A stretch of DNA of 64,000 nucleotides from Francisella philomiragia subsp. philomiragia ATCC 25015 (GTDB lineage Bacteria; Pseudomonadota; Gammaproteobacteria; Francisellales; Francisellaceae), in assembly GCF_000156715.1 (NCBI RefSeq), contig NZ_DS999316.1:45908-109907 (forward strand), written 5' to 3'. The notes beneath the pieces were generated by a model, which saw only the letters and a program-made list of their open reading frames with translations, was not told where the DNA came from and did not search any database. Position 1 is the first letter of the stretch. Every line of letters begins with the position of its first letter. The translations under genes were made by a program, and so were the position numbers. Shown here piece by piece: positions 36,424 through 45,834 of this stretch.

Positions 36424-36753
36424 ATGAAAAAAATACCTTTAACAATTGCTTTAACAGCTTCTATGTCGTTTGGTATTGCTTTAGCAGCAGAAGCTAAAGC
36501 TCCAGTTACACAAGTTCAAGATTCATCTGAGAGTAGTCCAATAGCTCAAGGAGAAGGTAAATGTGCAAGTGGTAAATGTGGTTCACTTAAAAAATTTGGT
36601 GTGGTTGATGTTGATGCTGATCAGCAAGATGGAAAACTTGTCAGAGCAAGAGATGGTAATTGTGGTACAAAGGTTTGTAAAAGTTATGGCAAGCAAGATA
36701 AAAAAGAGATAGCACAGTTGGGTAAATGCTCTAATGGAGTTTGTGGACAATGA
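36424..36753 (+). CDS. Secreted cysteine-rich RiPP precursor (bufferin/HvfA-like)
   Basis: A 109-residue precursor for the enzymes encoded next. A Sec signal ends after about residue 22 (IALAAEA). The mature part has exactly six Cys in three C-x4-C pairs: GEGKCASGKCGS (Cys47, Cys52), DGNCGTKVCKS (Cys80, Cys85) and LGKCSNGVCGQ (Cys102, Cys107). The first, EGKCASGKCG, recalls the EGKCG motifs that MNIO enzymes modify in the H. influenzae HvfA and BufA2-type bufferins, which bind copper. The middle linker is rich in Asp, Gln and Lys. The start ATG follows GGAG. The stop overlaps the enzyme's ATG (ATGA). A copper-binding modified peptide is the favoured reading, by analogy. Confidence 0.85.
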   Translation: MKKIPLTIALTASMSFGIALAAEAKAPVTQVQDSSESSPIAQGEGKCASGKCGSLKKFGVVDVDADQQDGKLVRARDGNCGTKVCKSYGKQDKKEIAQLGKCSNGVCGQ

Positions 36754-37562
36754 TCGGTAAATGTCAAGGTATAGGTCTAAGGTCTGAACATCAGTCAATA
36801 TTATCAGCACAAAAAGTTGATGGGATTGATTTTCTTGAGCTTTCTCCTGAAAATTGGATGGGCTTAGGCGGATTTAAGCAAAACTACCTTGACAAGGTTG
36901 CTAGTATTTATCCTATCATAGCTCATGGTTTGAGCCTATCAATAGGTGGATTTCAGCCACTTAATAAGAAATTTCTGAATGAAGTTAGAGCATTCTTAGA
37001 TGATTATAATATTGAGATATATAGTGATCATTTATGTTTTTCTGATGATGAAAAAGGGTACTTATATGATCTTTTGCCAGTCCCTAGAGAGAAAGAAAAT
37101 ATTTCTTATATTTGCAATCGCATAGAGCAGGTTCAAGAGATTATAAAAAGACCACTTACATTAGAAAATATATCATATTACTACCAATATGATAATGATA
37201 TGAATGAGCTAGATTTTATCAATGAGATTCTACAGAGAAGTGGTGCGAAAATGCTTCTTGATATAAATAATGTTTATGTCAATGGACATAATCATAACTA
37301 TGATGCTTATGAATTTATAAAAGGTATAAATAAGGGTAGTGTCAATTATTACCATATAGCAGGACATTATAAAAAAGATGATTTCATTTTAGATACTCAT
37401 GGCAAAGATGTAATACAGGAAGTAAAAGAGCTAGCAAAGTTTGCTGTGGAGCAACATGGTTGGCACCCAATGTTACTTGAGCGGGATCATTTTGTACCAA
37501 AGCTTGATGATTTGGTGAGTGAGTTAAATAGCATAACAGATGTTATAGAGGACAAAATATGA
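36750..37562 (+). CDS. MNIO family (DUF692) RiPP-modifying iron oxidase
   Basis: A 270-residue TIM-barrel enzyme of the multinuclear non-heme iron-dependent oxidase family (MbnB, BufB, HvfB). Candidate metal residues: His59 (AHGLSLSIGG), Asp93-His94 (YSDHLCFS), Glu139 (LTLENISYY), Asp171/Asn174 (LLDINNVYVNGHNHNYD), His202 (YYHIAGHYK), Asp215-His218 (LDTHGKDV) and Glu244 (LLERDHF). Such enzymes turn precursor Cys into thioamide/oxazolone or thiooxazole groups. ATG 36750 overlaps the precursor stop; a TTG at 36741 is too early. It is flanked by its substrate and by the DUF2063 partner. Confidence 0.92.
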   Translation: MIGKCQGIGLRSEHQSILSAQKVDGIDFLELSPENWMGLGGFKQNYLDKVASIYPIIAHGLSLSIGGFQPLNKKFLNEVRAFLDDYNIEIYSDHLCFSDDEKGYLYDLLPVPREKENISYICNRIEQVQEIIKRPLTLENISYYYQYDNDMNELDFINEILQRSGAKMLLDINNVYVNGHNHNYDAYEFIKGINKGSVNYYHIAGHYKKDDFILDTHGKDVIQEVKELAKFAVEQHGWHPMLLERDHFVPKLDDLVSELNSITDVIEDKI

Positions 37563-38257
37563 ATATATCAGAATCTATAAAAACTAAAATGCAAAACTTT
37601 ACTCATGCTATTCGTTACGGTAATGCTGGTGATGAAAAGATGCAGATGTATCGTGAATTTATCGTCGGGAATGTTTTAAGTGTTTTAGAAAATACTTTTC
37701 CTTACTTTAGTAAGCATGCTTCTCAAGAGTTAAAAGATAAGATTTTAAAAGTTTTTTTTGAGGATAATATATCATCTGAGCCAGCATTTCATCAAATAGC
37801 TACAGAGATACTGAAATCTTCAAAATCTGTAGAAATGAGTGAAAAATTATCTAAGTTAATAGAGTTTGAGTGGCTACTTTTCTCTATAGAAATAGATGAA
37901 TCTAAAGTTGTTGAAAATATAGAAATCACTAAAAGTATAAGTTTTAAAGATATCCGAAATATAAAAGAAAATCCAACACTAACTTTTATACTACTTCCCT
38001 TTGATATAAATGATTTGGTTGAAGAAATAAGCACAGAGCAAAATATTATGTATGCGCTTTATCGCAATATAAACCATAGAACTTCATACCAAAGAATATC
38101 TACACTTGAATACGCTATGTTAAGTTCAGTATTAGAAAAAGGAATAGATATTTTTGAATCAGAAGATTTTAAGCAAATAAAAAATGAGCAACAGGAGTAC
38201 TTAATTAATCGTTTAGTCTCTTGGCATAACCAAAATATGATTACTTTATCAGCATAA
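37559..38257 (+). CDS. DUF2063 partner protein of the MNIO enzyme (BufC/HvfC-like)
   Basis: A 232-residue protein with the DUF2063 (MbnC-like N-terminal) plan. A first helix region AIRYGNAGDEKMQMYREFIVGNVLSVLENTFPYF matches the 'R..Y..N........L...FP.....' family pattern, followed by a C-terminal part that ends RISTLEYAMLSSVLEKG and ..INRLVSWHNQNMITLS. In the characterised systems this partner forms a heterodimer with the MNIO enzyme and binds the leader or precursor. It overlaps the enzyme's stop by ATGA and is followed by doxX after ten bases. The E. coli-style DNA-binding annotation given to this domain is unlikely here. Confidence 0.85.
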   Translation: MNISESIKTKMQNFTHAIRYGNAGDEKMQMYREFIVGNVLSVLENTFPYFSKHASQELKDKILKVFFEDNISSEPAFHQIATEILKSSKSVEMSEKLSKLIEFEWLLFSIEIDESKVVENIEITKSISFKDIRNIKENPTLTFILLPFDINDLVEEISTEQNIMYALYRNINHRTSYQRISTLEYAMLSSVLEKGIDIFESEDFKQIKNEQQEYLINRLVSWHNQNMITLSA

Positions 38258-38267
38258 GGAGCAATTT

Positions 38268-38855
38268 ATGATAAATAGAATATATGATATATATTACAAG
38301 ATTATCCAAAAGTTTCAGTCTATCGACTTTTTACTTTTGTTAGGTATAAGGCTTTATTTAGTACCGACTATGTTTGTAGGAGCTAGATCAAAAATAGAAG
38401 GTTTTAGTACAACTGTGGCATGGTTTGGTGCTCCGGCCTCTCAAGGTGGTTTAGGTATGCCTATGCCAGAAGTTATGGCATTTTTAGCAACTTCTGCAGA
38501 AGTTATCGGCTGTGTTGGTATCGCATTAGGTTTGTTTACTAGACTTGTTTCTATTCCAATGATGTTTGTAATGGGTGTTGCTGGTGCCGCGGTTCACTGG
38601 GCTCATGGATGGCCTGCGATTGCAGACAAAACTGCAGAATCTACACAGAGACTAAATGATCTATTTGTATGGTTATCACAAAACTTCCCAGATAGATATA
38701 ACTATGTTACTGCGTTAGGTGATCCTGTAATGCTTAATGGTGGTATGGAATTTTCTGTTACATACTTCATTATGTTATTTACATTATTCTTATACGGTGG
38801 CGGAAGATATGTAAGTGCTGACCACTGGCTGAAGAAAATTTTTATAAGAAACTAG
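38268..38855 (+). CDS. DoxX family inner-membrane protein (BufD/HvfD-like)
   Basis: A 195-residue membrane protein with four hydrophobic helices. RLYLVPTMFVGARSKIEGF and TSAEVIGCVGIALGLFTRLVSIPMM are the DoxX motifs. In Buf/Hvf operons a DoxX protein closes the cluster; its role is unclear (electron transfer or maturation of the exported peptide). An AAGGAG site precedes ATG 38268. It ends four bases before the convergent kdsD gene, so the operon ends here. Confidence 0.88.
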   Translation: MINRIYDIYYKIIQKFQSIDFLLLLGIRLYLVPTMFVGARSKIEGFSTTVAWFGAPASQGGLGMPMPEVMAFLATSAEVIGCVGIALGLFTRLVSIPMMFVMGVAGAAVHWAHGWPAIADKTAESTQRLNDLFVWLSQNFPDRYNYVTALGDPVMLNGGMEFSVTYFIMLFTLFLYGGGRYVSADHWLKKIFIRN

Positions 38856-38858
38856 TGT

Positions 38859-39821
38859 TTATCTAAGCCCTAACTTAACTAGATCGTGCATGGTTATTAT
38901 ACCTTCTACATTATTTTTACCGTCAACTACAGCTAAACTGGTAATTTCAAATCTTTCCATTTCCTCGAGAGCTGATATAGCCATTTCATCACTTGATACA
39001 GTTTTAGGGTTTTTGCTCATAACTTCACTGATTGTTTTCTGAGAATTGAAGCTCTCGGCTTCAAACATTCTTCTTAAATCACCATCCGTAAATATACCTA
39101 AGAGTTTGTTATCTTCAACAACTAATGTACTACCTATTCCTTTGTCACTTATTTCTAGAATTGCTTTGCGTAGATTATCTGTTGATTTGACTTTAGGTAT
39201 TTCATTGCCTTTACGCATAATATTTTCTACTTTTAATATCAGCTTTCTACCAAGAGCACCACTAGGATGAGAAAATGCAAAATCTCTAGCAGAGAAATTC
39301 TTGGCTTTAAGTAAAGCAATGGCTAAAGCATCTCCTAAGACTAGTGTAGCAGTTGTACTCGATGTTGGAGCAAGATTAAGAGGACAAGCCTCTTTATCAA
39401 CACCTAAATTGAGTGTTACATCACTATTTTTTGCCATTAATGAGTTTTTGTTACTTGTAATAGATATTACTGGTATACCCAGGTGTTTAATCATTGGCAT
39501 GATTCCCATAATCTCACTGGAATTACCGGAGTTAGATATAGCAACTACAACATCTTTGTCTGTAATCATACCAAAATCACCATGACCAGCTTCCCCAGGA
39601 TGAACAAAGAAAGCTGGAGTTCCAGTACTAGCGAGAGTTGCGGCAATTTTCTTACCAATTTGACCAGACTTACCCATACCGGTTATGATTACTCTACCTT
39701 GTTTGTTGTTTAGAATAATGTCGCAAGCTTTCTTAAAGTCATCGCCTATAGAGTTTTTTAATTTCTCTAAAGCTTGTATTTCAAGTTCAAATGTTAGTTT
39801 AGCATTTTGAATATGATCCAT
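38859..39821 (-). CDS. kdsD: Arabinose-5-phosphate isomerase
   Basis: Interconverts ribulose 5-phosphate and arabinose 5-phosphate, the first step to KDO of lipopolysaccharide. An SIS domain covers about residues 30-170, with RVIITGMGKSGQIGKKIAATLASTGT and the His in FVHPGEAGHGDFGM. Two CBS domains fill residues 205-320 (DLRKAILEISDKGIGSTLVVEDNKLLGIFTDGDLRRM and the matching tail). The length (320) is standard for KdsD/GutQ/KpsF. KpsF or GutQ would be alternatives, but no capsule-export or sorbitol genes adjoin. It converges on the RiPP operon and is divergent from rpe. Confidence 0.92.
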   Translation of the reverse strand: MDHIQNAKLTFELEIQALEKLKNSIGDDFKKACDIILNNKQGRVIITGMGKSGQIGKKIAATLASTGTPAFFVHPGEAGHGDFGMITDKDVVVAISNSGNSSEIMGIMPMIKHLGIPVISITSNKNSLMAKNSDVTLNLGVDKEACPLNLAPTSSTTATLVLGDALAIALLKAKNFSARDFAFSHPSGALGRKLILKVENIMRKGNEIPKVKSTDNLRKAILEISDKGIGSTLVVEDNKLLGIFTDGDLRRMFEAESFNSQKTISEVMSKNPKTVSSDEMAISALEEMERFEITSLAVVDGKNNVEGIITMHDLVKLGLR

Positions 39822-39957
39822 TTGGTTCTCTTTCCTTATCTATTATAAAAAGCGTTTACAGCATTAGATATTATAGTTTTTGAGATTTATTAGCTCAAAT
39901 ATTTTTTATTGTTATGTTAAAATTATTTTTAATTTTTATATATTTAGATAAATAGCA

Positions 39958-40626
39958 ATGAGAAAATTCCAGATTAATCCATCGATATTATCTGCAGATT
40001 TAGCAAGATTAGGTGATGATGTCCAAGCAGTTTTAGAAGCAGGAGCTGATAACGTTCACTTTGATGTGATGGATAATCACTATGTGCCTAATCTTACATT
40101 TGGTCCTATGGTTCTCAAGGCTTTGAGAGATTATGGTATTTCAGCTGGTATGGATGTTCATCTTATGGTTAAGCCTGTAGATGCATTGATTGAGAGTTTT
40201 GCCAGAGCTGGTGCTAGTAGTATAGTATTTCATCCAGAAGCTAGTGAGCATATCGATAGAAGCTTACAACTAATCAAATCTTTTGGTATAGATGCTGGTC
40301 TTGCTTTGAATCCAGCCACAGGGATAGATTGTCTAAAGTATGTTGAAAGTCATATTGACAGAGTGCTTATCATGTCTGTAAATCCAGGCTTTGGCGGACA
40401 AAAATTTATACCAGCAATGCTAGATAAAGCTAAAGAAGTCTCTCAGTGGATTAAATCAACTGGTAGAGATATTCTACTAGAGATAGATGGTGGCGTTAAC
40501 CCTAATAATATTGCAGAGATTGCAGCTTGTGGAGTTGATGCTTTTGTGGCTGGGTCAGCTATTTTTAACTCAGATAGCTACAAACAAACTATTGATAAGA
40601 TGAGAGATGAACTCAAGAAAATCTAG
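39958..40626 (+). CDS. rpe: Ribulose-phosphate 3-epimerase
   Basis: Pentose-phosphate pathway TIM barrel, 222 residues. [37 protein letters not shown] (metal-binding His and Asp), [21 protein letters not shown] and [10 protein letters not shown] are all canonical. Its end overlaps the first gene of the polysaccharide operon by 20 bp. In F. tularensis the same gene leads the glycosylation locus linked to the capsule-like complex, so co-expression is expected. It supplies pentose phosphates near kdsD. Confidence 0.97.
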   Translation: MRKFQINPSILSADLARLGDDVQAVLEAGADNVHFDVMDNHYVPNLTFGPMVLKALRDYGISAGMDVHLMVKPVDALIESFARAGASSIVFHPEASEHIDRSLQLIKSFGIDAGLALNPATGIDCLKYVESHIDRVLIMSVNPGFGGQKFIPAMLDKAKEVSQWIKSTGRDILLEIDGGVNPNNIAEIAACGVDAFVAGSAIFNSDSYKQTIDKMRDELKKI

Positions 40627-42004
40627 TCTATCAGTATTTATGCTCAAAACGATAGAGCTGATATTGTCAGTAATGTTTGTTTTACTGAGTTATTTTATAC
40701 CATTACATATTTTTGATTATAATATCACCAATTTTAGTAGCTTTAATTTTTTAGCCTCGTTTATAGCTATTACAGCATTGTTAATTTTTCTTGTTGCGGA
40801 ATATACCAATGGTGAGAAAACTTCAAAATCAAGAAATATACTAAAAGTATTATTATGCTCATTTACACTAGCAGTAGTGATTACTTCTTTAGCATTTTTT
40901 CTAAGAGGTTTTGCTTTTCCTCGTAGTGTAATTATTTTAGGTTTTGTTATACAGATTATAGTGTTGTCATGTTTGCGGATTTACTTTAGATCTCTTATGA
41001 GAAGAACTATCTATAACAAAGTGCTAGTGATAGGACAAAATAATGAGCAGGATTGGCTTTTTAATAAAGCGGTATCCTCTAAGTTACCTAATGAAATTAT
41101 TCATGGCTATTTAAGTATAGATGTTGTGGGCTTGGAGCTAGTTGATATTATCAAAAGTTATACTAAGGTTTTTGTTTCAGACAAGGCTTTGAAGTTACTT
41201 GATGATAATGATTTATCTCTTTTGAGTCAGTGTAATGTTGAGATGGTGATTATTCCTCGAAAATATGAAATATCTGTATGGGGAGCTACTCTAGTACCTC
41301 TTGGTGATAGTCTTGCAATGAGTATCAAAAACTTTGGCCTATCTTATGAGGCTAAAGTTATAAAAAGAATTTTTGACATTATATTTAGCTCGATTGCTAT
41401 AGTGTTAATGGCTCCAATAATGTTTATAACAGCTCTGGCAATTTATATCGAAGATAAAAGCTCTCCTTTTTTTATCCAAGAAAGAGTTACTAGAAATGGT
41501 AAAAGATTTAAGTTAATAAAGTTTCGTAGTATGAAACTAGATGCAGAGTCCCAAACCGGAGCTATATGGGCAAGTAATAGTGATGATAGAATTACAAAGA
41601 TTGGAAGAATAATTCGTCCTATATGGCTAGATGAATTACCACAGTTTTTTAATGTATTAAAAGGAGATATGTCAATAGTAGGGCCAAGACCTGAAAGACA
41701 AGAGTTAATCGATGAGTTTGCAAAAGAGACTCCTGAGTTCTTGTATAGAACCAAAGTTAAAGCTGGAATTACAGGATATGCTCAAGTTTTGACAAGCTAT
41801 GCAACTTTGCCGGAAAATAAGCTTAAGCTCGATCTTGTATATATTAGAAGATGGAGTTTTGTTTTTGATTTACTTATTATTATCGAGACAGTTAGAGTTA
41901 TTTTTATGAAGATTTTTAGTATATTTTTATCAAAAAAAGAGACCATAGATAGTAAAGTATTAAATCAAATAGATACAAATTATATAGAGTACAAATATGA
42001 ATAA
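40607..42004 (+). CDS. Polyprenyl-phosphate hexose-1-phosphate transferase (WbaP/WcaJ type)
   Basis: A 465-residue membrane enzyme that moves a sugar 1-phosphate onto undecaprenyl phosphate to start a surface glycan. Four N-terminal hydrophobic helices and a CoA-binding-like middle precede the membrane-associated catalytic domain at about 250-430. There, [56 protein letters not shown] and [10 protein letters not shown] are standard, with the catalytic Asp-Glu in the DELPQ motif. The start ATG at 40607 overlaps rpe, and ATG 40640 is an alternative. It is probably the initiating transferase for the operon that follows. Confidence 0.92.
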   Translation: MNSRKSSLSVFMLKTIELILSVMFVLLSYFIPLHIFDYNITNFSSFNFLASFIAITALLIFLVAEYTNGEKTSKSRNILKVLLCSFTLAVVITSLAFFLRGFAFPRSVIILGFVIQIIVLSCLRIYFRSLMRRTIYNKVLVIGQNNEQDWLFNKAVSSKLPNEIIHGYLSIDVVGLELVDIIKSYTKVFVSDKALKLLDDNDLSLLSQCNVEMVIIPRKYEISVWGATLVPLGDSLAMSIKNFGLSYEAKVIKRIFDIIFSSIAIVLMAPIMFITALAIYIEDKSSPFFIQERVTRNGKRFKLIKFRSMKLDAESQTGAIWASNSDDRITKIGRIIRPIWLDELPQFFNVLKGDMSIVGPRPERQELIDEFAKETPEFLYRTKVKAGITGYAQVLTSYATLPENKLKLDLVYIRRWSFVFDLLIIIETVRVIFMKIFSIFLSKKETIDSKVLNQIDTNYIEYKYE

Positions 42005-43016
42005 AAAAATATTAGTAACTGGTGGTACGGGCTACATAGGTAGTCATACTGTTGTTGAACTTCTTGATAGAGGATATCAAGTTGTTGTGGTTGACAATCT
42101 TTCAAATAGCAAACTATCTGTAGTTGATAGAGTTAAGACAATCACAGGCAAAGATTTTGATTTTTATGAGATAGATCTTTTAGACAAAGATAAGTTAGAG
42201 AAAATCTTTCAAGAGCATAATATAGATGCGGTGATTCACTTTGCTGGTCTCAAAGCTGTTGGTGAGAGTGTGCAGAAGCCTTTGGCTTATTATCATAATA
42301 ATCTATTAAGTACACTAAATTTACTTGAGTTAATGCAAGAGTACCAAGTTTATGATTTCGTATTTAGTTCATCAGCGACTGTATATGGTATGTCTAATAT
42401 ACCACCATTTGCAGAGGATCTACCTCTTAGTACAACTAACCCTTATGGTGCGACTAAGCTAATAATAGAAGGTATTCTAGTAGATTTACAAAAAGCTGAT
42501 AATAACTTTAATATCACATGTCTTAGATATTTCAATCCTGTAGGAGCTCATAGCAGTGGGATGATTGGCGAAGATCCTCAAGGTATCCCAAATAATCTAA
42601 TGCCTTTTGTTGGGCAAGTTGGGTCAGGTAAATTGTCTAAGCTTAGTATCTTTGGTGGTGATTATGATACCCAAGATGGCACTTGTATTAGAGACTATAT
42701 CCATGTTGTTGATTTGGCGATAGGGCATATATTAGCACTTGAGCATATCTCAAAGGTTGAACCAGCTTGGCGAGCATATAATCTAGGCTCAGGTAATGGT
42801 TGTAGTGTACTAGAGATTGTCACAGCATATGAGAAAGCTTTGGGCAAAAAGATTCCATATCAAATAGTTGATAGAAGAGCTGGAGATATTGCTGAGATGT
42901 ATGCAAATGCTACAAAGGCAAAACAAGAGCTTGGTTTTGAAACAAAAAAAACTATAGATGATATATGTGTTGATATTGTTAGATGGCAGAATTACGCCAA
43001 AGAGAATGATATTTAA
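41997..43016 (+). CDS. galE: UDP-glucose 4-epimerase
   Basis: Interconverts UDP-glucose and UDP-galactose, and in some enzymes the N-acetyl forms. TGGTGYIGSHTVVEL at the N-terminus is the NAD site. SSSATVYG carries the catalytic Ser/Thr and the Tyr-x3-Lys lies in NPYGATKLI. RYFNPVGAHSSGMIGEDPQGIPNNLMPFV is strongly GalE-like. The length (339) is normal. Its start overlaps the transferase by eight bases. A supply of UDP-Gal (or GalNAc) fits the galactose-type donors that the downstream GT6 enzyme would need. Confidence 0.95.
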   Translation: MNKKILVTGGTGYIGSHTVVELLDRGYQVVVVDNLSNSKLSVVDRVKTITGKDFDFYEIDLLDKDKLEKIFQEHNIDAVIHFAGLKAVGESVQKPLAYYHNNLLSTLNLLELMQEYQVYDFVFSSSATVYGMSNIPPFAEDLPLSTTNPYGATKLIIEGILVDLQKADNNFNITCLRYFNPVGAHSSGMIGEDPQGIPNNLMPFVGQVGSGKLSKLSIFGGDYDTQDGTCIRDYIHVVDLAIGHILALEHISKVEPAWRAYNLGSGNGCSVLEIVTAYEKALGKKIPYQIVDRRAGDIAEMYANATKAKQELGFETKKTIDDICVDIVRWQNYAKENDI

Positions 43017-44125
43017 TGTCTAAAAAAGTCTTAATAGTTGCAAGTGTTGTTAAAACACATATTATGCAATTTCATATCCCAACTTTAAAAATGCTTAAAG
43101 AAATGGGCTATGAAGTTCATGTATGTGCAAAAAATGATTATCGCAATGCTGCAGAATGTCAAGTACCTTTTTGTGATAAATATATCAATATTGGTTTTAA
43201 TAGAACGCCATTATCTATTAAAAATTATAAATCATATAATCAATTAAAAAAACTTATGTTAAATGAACAGTATGACATTGTACATTGTCATACACCAGTT
43301 CCAAGTGCATTAACAAGATTAGCTATCAAGAACTTCAAGCATAAGCCAAAAGTTATATATACCGCACATGGTTTTCATTTTTATAAAGGCGCTCCTATTA
43401 AGAACTGGCTAATTTTTTATCCAATTGAGATGTATCTATCAAAATATACAGATGTTTTAATAATTATAAATCAAGAAGATTACAGTATTGTAAAAACTAA
43501 ATTTAAAGCCAAAGAAATTAGGTTAGTTAATGGGGTTGGAGTAGATGTTGATAAGTTTAAGTCACTATCAAATGCTGAGAAAAACAAACTTAGAGAGAAA
43601 TTAGGTTTTGATAATGATGATTTTATAATTGTATATGTGGCAGAGCTAGTTAGAAATAAAAGACAATTGGATCTTATAAGGGCTGTACAACAAGTTAATA
43701 ATATTAAAATAAAGTTGTTACTAATTGGTCAAGGAATAGAACACTCAAATTATTCTGAATATATTGAGAATAATAATTTAGATAATCAAGTGGAGCTTCT
43801 TGGTTATCAGAACAATATAAATGAGTGGCTAAATATAACTGATTTATATATATCTCCATCAGAGAGAGAGGGTTTACCTGTAAATATTCTTGAAGCATTA
43901 GCCGTTGGATTACCAGTTCTAGCCTCAAATTGTAGAGGTAATAGAGACTTGATCTCCGAAGAATATTTGTTTGAGGTGGGAGATATTCAAGGGTTAGAAA
44001 AGTTAATAAATGAAAGTATAACTAATACTCAAGACTATACCTCTAAGATAGATATTAAAAACTACACTTCAAATAGTTTCTTAAATCAGCTGAACAAGAT
44101 ATATTTAGAAAAAGGAATGTTATAA
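43016..44125 (+). CDS. Glycosyltransferase family 4
   Basis: A 369-residue GT4 (retaining, GT-B) glycosyltransferase. The N-terminal domain has VVKTHIMQFHIPTLKMLKEMGYEVHVCAKND, and the middle VHCHTPVPSALTRLA is shared with EpsF/CapM-type enzymes. The donor domain has YVAELVRNKRQLDLIRA and EREGLPVNILEALAVGLPVLASN, the E-x7-E motif. It probably adds the second sugar to the lipid-linked precursor. Its ATG overlaps the galE stop (TAATG) and its stop abuts the ABC flippase. Confidence 0.9.
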   Translation: MSKKVLIVASVVKTHIMQFHIPTLKMLKEMGYEVHVCAKNDYRNAAECQVPFCDKYINIGFNRTPLSIKNYKSYNQLKKLMLNEQYDIVHCHTPVPSALTRLAIKNFKHKPKVIYTAHGFHFYKGAPIKNWLIFYPIEMYLSKYTDVLIIINQEDYSIVKTKFKAKEIRLVNGVGVDVDKFKSLSNAEKNKLREKLGFDNDDFIIVYVAELVRNKRQLDLIRAVQQVNNIKIKLLLIGQGIEHSNYSEYIENNNLDNQVELLGYQNNINEWLNITDLYISPSEREGLPVNILEALAVGLPVLASNCRGNRDLISEEYLFEVGDIQGLEKLINESITNTQDYTSKIDIKNYTSNSFLNQLNKIYLEKGML

Positions 44126-45805
44126 ATGAAGCAATTTTTTAGATATTTCTTCGGTATTTTAGATACCACTCAGAAAAAAAGGTTTTTTTTATACCTTGTG
44201 TTATTATTTTTAGGTTCTACATCTTCTATGCTAGGTGTTGGTGCGGTTATCCCTTTTGTAAGTGTGTTAGTTAATCCAAATCAGTTTGATAATATAAGCT
44301 TTTTAAATGGTATTAGTCATTTTCAAATAATGCTCATAAGCATAGTATTATTGATCTTAGCTTTTTGGATAAAGAATATAATTGGTGTAGTATTATTTTG
44401 GTTTCAAACCAAATTTTTAAACTCGATAGTTCTTAGTATTCAAAAGAAGCTATTCAAGCTATATATATCGATGGATTATGAATCTCATTTAACTAGAAGT
44501 ACACCAACACTTATACGTAATATAAATGCTGAAACTAATCAGTTATCTAACGGAGTCATTAATCCTTTGGGTATATTAATGACCGATTTATTTTCATGTG
44601 TATTTATAGTTGCTTTATTGTTATATATAAACTTTTTATTTAGTTTTTTTACTTTGTTAATTTTAGGAGTTTCTTTATTTATCTTTATGTTAAAAATAAA
44701 AGAGATTTTAACTAAATATGGTAAACAAAGAGCTGAAGCTTGGAAAAGCATGACTCAAACAACTATGAATGGTTTATCAGGGATAAAGGAAATAAAACTT
44801 TATAATAAAGAAAAAGTATTTATAAATGAGTTTAGTGAAAAAGCAACTATGCTTAATAAGTCATTACAATTCAATCAAATATTTCAAATCCTACCAAGAT
44901 TTTTTATAGAAGCTATAGCGATTACATTTGTTTTGGTTACTTTGTTAGTCCTAATAGCTTTTGGTGAGTCGACAAATTCAATTTTTATACTGTTATCAGT
45001 TTTTGGAGTTGCTGCAACACAGCTACTACCGGCCCTTAATAGAATTATGCAAGCGATAACCAGTATCAGATACTCTCTTCCAGCTTTAAAAGTAATAAAT
45101 GAAGAGTTAGAAAAATATCAAAGCTATTCAGATACTGTAGAAGATAGTTTTAATTTAGATATAAAGTTTGAAAAAAATATCCGCTTAGATAACGTTAGTT
45201 ATAGCTATCCTGATGGTACTCAAGCTTTGAAAAATATTTCTGTGACAATAGAAAAAGGTAAGAAAACAGCTTTTATAGGACCTTCAGGCTCTGGTAAAAG
45301 TACCTTAGTTGATTTGTTAATGGGTTTCTATACGGCACAAAGTGGTAGTATTTATATAGATGATAAGCAAATTAATAGTATTAATGTAATACAAAGATTA
45401 TTTGCATATATTCCACAACAAATTATACTCTATGATACATCTATCAAAGAAAATATTGCTTTTGGCGAACCAAAGGTAAGCATAAATGAAACTAAAGTTT
45501 GGGAATGTCTAAAAATGGCACAGCTTGATGATTTTGTCAGTAATTTAAATAAAGGTTTGGATACTTTTGTTGGAGAAAATGGTATTAGACTCTCAGGTGG
45601 TCAACGCCAACGACTAGGTATAGCTAGAGCATTGTTTCAAAATCCACAAATATTAGTGATGGATGAGGCAACATCAGCTCTAGATACTGAAACTGAAAAA
45701 GAAGTAACGAATGTGATAAGAGAGTTAAAAAATATAACTATAGTAACAATAGCACATAGACTTTCTACTATACATGAGTATGATATGATTTATACCTTAT
45801 TGTAA
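44126..45805 (+). CDS. ABC transporter, fused permease-ATPase (PglK/MsbA type flippase)
   Basis: A 559-residue half-transporter: six N-terminal membrane segments (to about 320), then an ATPase domain with Walker A GPSGSGKST (385-393), signature LSGGQRQRLG, Walker B ILVMDEATSALD and switch His in AHRLST. Proteins like PglK/WlaB flip lipid-linked oligosaccharides across the inner membrane in glycan and protein-glycosylation systems. It ends only a few residues after the His switch (YDMIYTLL, TAA), so roughly 20-30 C-terminal residues usual in the family are missing. The stop looks genuine in that no other frame continues the domain. The truncation is small and it may still function. Confidence 0.88.
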   Translation: MKQFFRYFFGILDTTQKKRFFLYLVLLFLGSTSSMLGVGAVIPFVSVLVNPNQFDNISFLNGISHFQIMLISIVLLILAFWIKNIIGVVLFWFQTKFLNSIVLSIQKKLFKLYISMDYESHLTRSTPTLIRNINAETNQLSNGVINPLGILMTDLFSCVFIVALLLYINFLFSFFTLLILGVSLFIFMLKIKEILTKYGKQRAEAWKSMTQTTMNGLSGIKEIKLYNKEKVFINEFSEKATMLNKSLQFNQIFQILPRFFIEAIAITFVLVTLLVLIAFGESTNSIFILLSVFGVAATQLLPALNRIMQAITSIRYSLPALKVINEELEKYQSYSDTVEDSFNLDIKFEKNIRLDNVSYSYPDGTQALKNISVTIEKGKKTAFIGPSGSGKSTLVDLLMGFYTAQSGSIYIDDKQINSINVIQRLFAYIPQQIILYDTSIKENIAFGEPKVSINETKVWECLKMAQLDDFVSNLNKGLDTFVGENGIRLSGGQRQRLGIARALFQNPQILVMDEATSALDTETEKEVTNVIRELKNITIVTIAHRLSTIHEYDMIYTLL

Positions 45806-45834
45806 ATGTTATGTTATATTAGAGAACCAGCTAG

